From Bacteroidota bacterium (GTDB lineage Bacteria > Bacteroidota > Ignavibacteria > Ignavibacteriales > Melioribacteraceae): a stretch of DNA of 19,082 nt. Positions 15,050-19,082 of the stretch are shown piece by piece. Positions within the stretch are counted from its first letter, which is position 1. Each line of letters opens with the position of its first letter. Below the pieces are notes generated by a model. The model saw only the letters and a program-made list of their open reading frames with translations. It did no database searches and was not told where the DNA came from. A program made the translations under genes and the position numbers. Where the stretch lies: assembly GCA_021812745.1 (NCBI GenBank), contig JAKAMS010000008.1:1-19082 (forward strand), read 5' to 3'.

Positions 15050-16657
15050 ATGAAAAAAGTATACTTTATGTGTTCTTTGTTCTTAGTCCCAATTTTACTT
15101 CATGCACAGTTTAAGCCTGCGTTGGATAAAAAAATATTCTTAGACCAAAATATATGGTCTAGCAAACAAATGTTGACAAATGAAATCGATCGTTATTCTG
15201 ATTTAGTTTCCAATCCTAACAGAACATCATTCCCTGATACTATTAAAAGTTATGTGTCCGACACTACTAAAGATTCTGTAAAGGATACTATTAAGTACAA
15301 CATGTATGGAGATTTACTGAATGATGACCCGCTCTATAACAAAAGAGCTTCTTTGTGGTCACCACTCTTAAGAATTGAAATACAAAATGTGCTCTTAAAT
15401 CTCGCCGATCATTATATTATGCAATACGAATGGGCAGTAGTGGGTTTCAATTCATGGAACCGAACTTTCGTAAAATCCGGTTTCCCCTGGAACGACGGAT
15501 GGAAATGGGACATAGATAGATTTGGCAATAATTTTTTACTGCACCCATATACAGGCGGAAGTTATTATAATGCTGCAAGATCGAGCGGATATAATTTTTG
15601 GGAGTCTTCTGCATTTACATTCGGGGGTGCATATTTATACAAGCTCTTTGGAGAAAATGGCTGGCCTAATGGAAAACCAGAGAGGAATGATCTGATCGCA
15701 ACAACTTTAGGAGGCATGTACCTTGGCGAAATATTGTACAGATTAGGATCAAATGTTATTGATGAGAGAACTAGTGGTTTAGAAAGAGTTGGCAGAGAGG
15801 CAGTGGCCTTCGTCATTAGTCCCGGCAGAACAATAAGCAGATTCTTCAATGGAAAATTGTTTAGTCATATCGACAAAGAAGTATATCAAACGGAACCCCT
15901 TAACATAACATTATCCATGGGATATCACAGAGTTAATGATGGAATAGCAATTGAGAAAGGGTCGAATAGTACTAATATAAATCTTATTCTTGATTATGGT
16001 AATCCGTTTGAGAAAAGATCAAGGAAACCATTTGATTATTTCAGAGTCAGAACGGATTTCGATTTTGGAGTAGGAAGGAAGATTGTTGACAATATAACTG
16101 GGTATGGTAATTTATATGCTACTAATGTTCAAATCGGGAATTTGGAAATGTTGACTGGATTATTCCAGCACATGAACTATTTTGATAATAAAACTTTCGA
16201 GCTGGGTACTTTTGGTTTTGGATACGGAATTATTTCTAAACTGCCTATGAGTAAGAGTACCAGCCTTTATACTAATCTGCATCTAAATATTGTACCTTTC
16301 GGCGCACTCAGTGGTCGATTTGGTCCTGATACGTCACAGGTAAGAGATTATGATTTCGCAGGCGGAGCGGAGGCAAAGCTTGAAAGCACTTTCAATTTCG
16401 GCGGATGGGTAAATCTTACTTTTATAGGTTATTACTGGTGGATGCACACGTATGCCGGAGTTGCAGGAAATAGTTACATAGCATTAATCAAGCCCAGAAT
16501 CACATTTAAAATTTTTAACAATGTCAGTCTCGGATTTGAACATTTAATCTACTACAGCGATAGATACCCGCGTGATTTTCCTAGCGTCCATTCCGTAAGA
16601 ACTGAACAGAAAATTTTTGTGCAAATATTTTTTGAAGAATTCAAGTTCAAAAAATAG
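15050..16657 (+). CDS. DUF3943 outer-membrane protein
   Basis: The signal peptide is MKKVYFMCSLFLVPILLHAQ. After a linker with SDTTKDSVKDTIK repeats (residues 70-82), the DUF3943 domain spans about 103-275. It includes WNRTFVKSGFPWNDGWKWD at 136-154, FLLHPYTGGSYYNAARSSGY at 162-181, NFWESSAFTFGGAYLYKLFG, NDLIATTLGGMYLGEILYRL, and ERVGREAVAFVISPGRTISR. The remaining 260 residues alternate strands ending in EEFKFKK and look like a beta-barrel. Function is not known. It is followed by two PAP2 genes after 180 bp containing a palindromic repeat, so cotranscription is uncertain. The start is preceded by CAGGAATAA. Confidence 0.87.
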   Translation: MKKVYFMCSLFLVPILLHAQFKPALDKKIFLDQNIWSSKQMLTNEIDRYSDLVSNPNRTSFPDTIKSYVSDTTKDSVKDTIKYNMYGDLLNDDPLYNKRASLWSPLLRIEIQNVLLNLADHYIMQYEWAVVGFNSWNRTFVKSGFPWNDGWKWDIDRFGNNFLLHPYTGGSYYNAARSSGYNFWESSAFTFGGAYLYKLFGENGWPNGKPERNDLIATTLGGMYLGEILYRLGSNVIDERTSGLERVGREAVAFVISPGRTISRFFNGKLFSHIDKEVYQTEPLNITLSMGYHRVNDGIAIEKGSNSTNINLILDYGNPFEKRSRKPFDYFRVRTDFDFGVGRKIVDNITGYGNLYATNVQIGNLEMLTGLFQHMNYFDNKTFELGTFGFGYGIISKLPMSKSTSLYTNLHLNIVPFGALSGRFGPDTSQVRDYDFAGGAEAKLESTFNFGGWVNLTFIGYYWWMHTYAGVAGNSYIALIKPRITFKIFNNVSLGFEHLIYYSDRYPRDFPSVHSVRTEQKIFVQIFFEEFKFKK

Positions 16658-16691
16658 GATGATGGTTTTTTCTTTTCTATAAAATGTGTCT

Positions 16692-16710
16692 AATCTAAAA
16701 AGATTTTTTT
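16692..16710 (+). terminator. Weak AT-rich terminator-like hairpin after the DUF3943 gene
   Basis: AATCT (16692-16696) and AGATT (16701-16705) pair around an AAAA loop, followed by T5. The stem is short and AU-only except for one C-G pair, so efficiency is doubtful. Confidence 0.3.
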
Positions 16711-16784
16711 ACGAGGAGCGAAGTGACGAAGCAATCAGCAGATTTTGGCATAAATTATTGAGATTGCTTCGCTCACTCGTGATG
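16711..16784. repeat. Palindromic interspersed repeat (GAGGAGCGAAG...GAAGCAATC type)
   Basis: The left arm ACGAGGAGCGAAGTGACGAA (16711-16730) continues with GCAATC. The right arm at 16762-16784 starts GATTGCTTCG and continues CTCACTCGTGATG. CGAAGCAATC (16727-16736) and GATTGCTTCG (16762-16771) are perfect complements around 25 nt, and outer bases pair partially. This sequence type is a widespread non-coding repeat in many bacterial genomes, usually in intergenic gaps, and is probably a degenerate small mobile (MITE/REP-like) element. Confidence 0.75.
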
Positions 16785-16838
16785 AAATATACAGATAGTA
16801 CCTTCTTAACTCGAACTTGTAAAATAGGGTAATTTAAA

Positions 16839-17702
16839 ATGGACTCAACTATGAAGAATTTATTTATATCACTTCTCCTTACACTACTTTGCGGATCTTC
16901 CTTTTTTGCGCAAGGTCCTGCTTTGCGGGATTCGGTACAGCGGAATAAATATAATTTCTCTCAATTCGGAAATGAGACTTGGGGTTTCATCAAGCAGCCG
17001 ACTGAATGGGATGGAGGCGATTATATTAGAATAGGTTTGTTAGGTGCCGGAACATTTTTAGTTATGCAGACCGATCAGCCAATCCGTGATTTTATCAACC
17101 TAGATAAAAAGTACTCAAAGAGTTTTCCGATCGAATTCGGGAATATGTGGGGTGAATTATATTTTACAGAAATTCTCTTTGGCGGCTTTTCTATTTATGC
17201 TTTGTATTCCGGTGATAAGACATCTCATAAGATTGCATTTGAAATTGCTCAAGCAACATTCTATACCTTTCTGGTGAACGGTTCATTAAAATATATAATT
17301 GGAAGAGCAAGACCATATATGGAACAAGGGAATCAATCTTATACTCCTTTCTCTCGGTATGATAGCCCCGATCATCAATCATTTCCCGGAGGGCATACTG
17401 GTATTACAATGGCTCTTACGACTGTTCTTTCAAGAAATGCTAAACCGCTTTGGTTAAAAATATTGGCTTATGTTCCCGCCGCACTAAGTGTTGTAGGAAG
17501 GGTTTATCTGGATAAGCACTGGACTTCCGATGTGTTTTTCGGTGGTGCAATCGGTTACTTTGCTGCAACGTGGGTAGTTGATCAACACGAGAACCCTGTT
17601 GAAGGAGAAAGTGAAAAATCTCAACTTGGAATACACGGACTTAAAATTCAACCGTTTGTTTCTATTGATTCATACGGACTTGGACTTTCTATTCATTTAT
17701 AA
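16839..17702 (+). CDS. Secreted PAP2-superfamily phosphatase, paralogue 1
   Basis: PAP2 enzymes remove phosphate from lipid phosphates such as phosphatidic acid or undecaprenyl diphosphate, using a His nucleophile. The signal peptide ends FFAQ (about residue 25). The three PAP2 motifs are Lys151-x6-Arg158-Pro159, Pro183-Gly-Gly-His186 (the usual PSGH has Gly instead of Ser), and Arg221-x5-His227-x3-Asp231, so both catalytic His and Asp231 are present. Hydrophobic segments suggest five to six helices. N-terminal residues 38-110 (FSQFGNETWGFIKQPTEWDG, SFPIEFGNMWGE) are shared with the next gene but lie outside the PAP2 core. The C-terminus (LGLSIHL) looks like a short outer-strand end. The first ATG is preferred because GGGTAA lies 8-13 nt before it. 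A second ATG at 16851 is possible. Confidence 0.9.
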   Translation: MDSTMKNLFISLLLTLLCGSSFFAQGPALRDSVQRNKYNFSQFGNETWGFIKQPTEWDGGDYIRIGLLGAGTFLVMQTDQPIRDFINLDKKYSKSFPIEFGNMWGELYFTEILFGGFSIYALYSGDKTSHKIAFEIAQATFYTFLVNGSLKYIIGRARPYMEQGNQSYTPFSRYDSPDHQSFPGGHTGITMALTTVLSRNAKPLWLKILAYVPAALSVVGRVYLDKHWTSDVFFGGAIGYFAATWVVDQHENPVEGESEKSQLGIHGLKIQPFVSIDSYGLGLSIHL

Positions 17703-17720
17703 ATATAAAAGGTTTGTAGA

Positions 17721-18506
17721 ATGAAACGTAAAATTTATTTATCGCTCTTCTTTATTATAATATCCGGAACATCTCTCTTCGGACAACTTAAATATACTTT
17801 CCCTCAGTTCGGAAGAGAGACATGGGAGTTTGTCAAACAACCAACTAAGTGGGATGGAGGAGATTGGCTAAGATTAGGTGTAGTAAGTGCGGCAACATTT
17901 TTAATGATGGAAACTGCCGATCAACCAATTCGAGATGCAGTATTAAAGGATCAAAGATATTACAAGAGTTTTCCAATTGAATTCGGAAGAACGTGGGGAG
18001 AAATATATTCTCCTATAGTTTTGTTTAGTGGGTTTGCCGCATATTCACTTATCACTGATGATATTGGAGCAAGAAAAATCGCTTATGAAATTGGTCAAGC
18101 CTCACTCTATGCCGCGGGAATTTCATTTGTATTAAAACTTGCAATTGGCAGGTCAAGACCATATTTAAATGAAGGAGCTCATTCTTTCAGTCCCTTTGCA
18201 TCAATTTTTAATCAGGACAACAAATCAATACCAAGCGGTCACTCTACTGTCGCATTCATACTTTCAACTGTTCTTTCAAGAAATATTAAATCACCCGTTT
18301 GGAAAGCTCTTGTTTATTTGCCCGCAGTGCTCACTTTAATTTCACGTGTTTATCAGGATCAGCACTGGGCATCAGATGCTTTTGCAGGGGCCGCACTTGG
18401 TTACTTTGTTGCGACATGGGTTGTAGATCATCATGAGAATAATAGTAATTCAATATTAGGAATGTCTCCAACATACCCGTTATCTATTAGGATTGCATTG
18501 AATTGA
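17721..18506 (+). CDS. Secreted PAP2-superfamily phosphatase, paralogue 2
   Basis: This is a tandem duplicate of the preceding gene, 18 bp downstream and certainly cotranscribed. The signal peptide is MKRKIYLSLFFIIISGTSLFGQ. PAP2 motifs are canonical: Lys139-x6-Arg146-Pro147, Pro171-Ser-Gly-His174, and Ser208-Arg209-x5-His215-x3-Asp219. It shares with paralogue 1 the N-terminal module FPQFGRETWEFVKQPTKWDG and SFPIEFGRTWGEIY, plus ALGYFVATWVVDHHEN at the core's end. It lacks the longer C-terminal tail of paralogue 1. Phosphatidic acid, diacylglycerol pyrophosphate or undecaprenyl-PP are possible substrates, and the sequence does not decide between them. AAAGG precedes the start. Confidence 0.92.
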   Translation: MKRKIYLSLFFIIISGTSLFGQLKYTFPQFGRETWEFVKQPTKWDGGDWLRLGVVSAATFLMMETADQPIRDAVLKDQRYYKSFPIEFGRTWGEIYSPIVLFSGFAAYSLITDDIGARKIAYEIGQASLYAAGISFVLKLAIGRSRPYLNEGAHSFSPFASIFNQDNKSIPSGHSTVAFILSTVLSRNIKSPVWKALVYLPAVLTLISRVYQDQHWASDAFAGAALGYFVATWVVDHHENNSNSILGMSPTYPLSIRIALN

Positions 18507-18559
18507 TAAACATGAATTATTTATAAGTGAAATGAATTATTACATAGGAGATTGATCTG

Positions 18560-18679
18560 ATGATAAGAATAAACAACAAATACTTAATAGCGGGCTTTAT
18601 AGTCATTGTGATCCTTTCTTTATACTTCGGAAGCGGAGTAATGTTAAGGAGAGGAACAAATTTTGTATCTAAGTGGTAG
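18560..18679 (+). CDS. Putative small single-span membrane protein, 39 aa
   Basis: The protein reads MIRINNKYLIAGFIVIVILS then LYFGSGVMLRRGTNFVSKW. One membrane helix (about 9-25) is flanked by positive charges on both sides. A clean AGGAG ribosome site (18546-18550) lies 9 nt before the ATG. It is 53 bp after PAP2 paralogue 2 and about 60 bp before the methionine-rich gene. No family is recognised. The ribosome site and membrane pattern are the main evidence that it is real. Confidence 0.55.
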   Translation: MIRINNKYLIAGFIVIVILSLYFGSGVMLRRGTNFVSKW

Positions 18680-18740
18680 CACATAGATGAAAAAGCTAAC
18701 ACAAAAATTTTATTAAAAGGAAAACACGAAAAGGATTCTT

Positions 18741-19082
18741 ATGAAAACAAAATATTTGCTTGTTTCAATGATAATGGTGTTTGCTTTGACATTAACCATG
18801 TTCGGACAAACCACACACAAGGCAAAGGCAAAAACCATCATAAAGAAAAATGATGTTTCGAGCGTAATGGGTAAACCGATTTTTGAATCTAATGTAGATA
18901 GTCTTAACACCAAAGTGTGGATCTTAACCCAAAAGAAATATAAAGGAATGATGATGACAACGATGGGTAAGAAAATGGGAAAGATGGATAATAATATGGC
19001 TATGGATAAGGAAACTAAAGCAGCCGTATTAACCGGTACGCATTACTTTATTTTTGATGTAACAAATATTACAACCGGAAAA
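18741..19082 (+). CDS. Secreted methionine-rich hypothetical protein (partial, cut by right edge)
   Basis: 114 codons are visible with no stop before the window ends. The signal peptide is MKTKYLLVSMIMVFALTLTM with an FGQ cleavage end. The mature part is lysine-rich, then has a Met-rich stretch, YKGMMMTTMGKKMGKMDNNM (about 73-92), and continues AVLTGTHYFIFDVTNITTGK. Met-rich periplasmic segments often bind copper(I) or silver, so a metal-related role is possible, but no known domain is evident. AAAGGA lies 6 nt before the ATG. No Cys or His cluster is present in the visible part. Confidence 0.7.
   Translation, partial: MKTKYLLVSMIMVFALTLTMFGQTTHKAKAKTIIKKNDVSSVMGKPIFESNVDSLNTKVWILTQKKYKGMMMTTMGKKMGKMDNNMAMDKETKAAVLTGTHYFIFDVTNITTGK

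Overview
The window is AT-rich and bacterial. The mix of a SusC/SusD/SusE outer-membrane system, secreted beta-barrel proteins with 'FGQ' or 'FAQ' signal-peptide ends, a DUF3943 protein and a tRNA without encoded CCA points to the Bacteroidota/Chlorobi/Ignavibacteriota group. An Ignavibacteria-like lineage is my best inference, not something the sequence proves.

Region 1 (1-7675) is a small polysaccharide utilisation locus. SusC (its frame is open to the left edge), SusD and a SusE-like lipoprotein run on the + strand and end at a bidirectional terminator. A convergent secreted GH13 alpha-amylase/neopullulanase-type enzyme follows on the - strand. Together they would bind, cleave and import starch-like glucans.

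Region 2 (7676-8886) is an unusual tRNA-Ser(UGA) locus with accessory remnants. Three near-identical 92-93 bp tandem units precede the intact tRNA. Each unit repeats the first 35 nt of the tRNA, interrupted by a 22-nt insert, followed by a T-run and the tRNA leader. Downstream lie a frameshifted XRE regulator that looks like a restriction-modification controller (C) protein, with a C-box-like operator still in front of it, and the C-terminal end of a Mutator/IS256-type transposase. This reads as a decayed island next to a tRNA.

Region 3 (9102-14932) looks like an envelope/stress cluster. It holds an orphan NarL-type response regulator, a 43-aa lipoprotein, an lmo0937-type small membrane protein, a CDP-alcohol phosphatidyltransferase, an AI-2E-family permease overlapping an AsmA-like protein by 4 bp, a secreted hypothetical protein and a CsbD-type stress protein. 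A 36-bp box occurs three times without gaps (9815, 13501, 14621). Each copy abuts a -35 position and has a TATNNT -10 hexamer exactly 17 bp further on. Two copies precede protein genes (the lipoprotein and CsbD). The third precedes no ORF but is followed about 130 bp later by a strong terminator, so it probably drives a small RNA. This shared promoter architecture is the best candidate for an undescribed regulon here.

Region 4 (15050-19082) has a DUF3943 outer-membrane protein, a palindromic interspersed repeat, two tandem secreted PAP2 phosphatase paralogues, a 39-aa membrane protein and the start of a methionine-rich secreted protein cut by the right edge.
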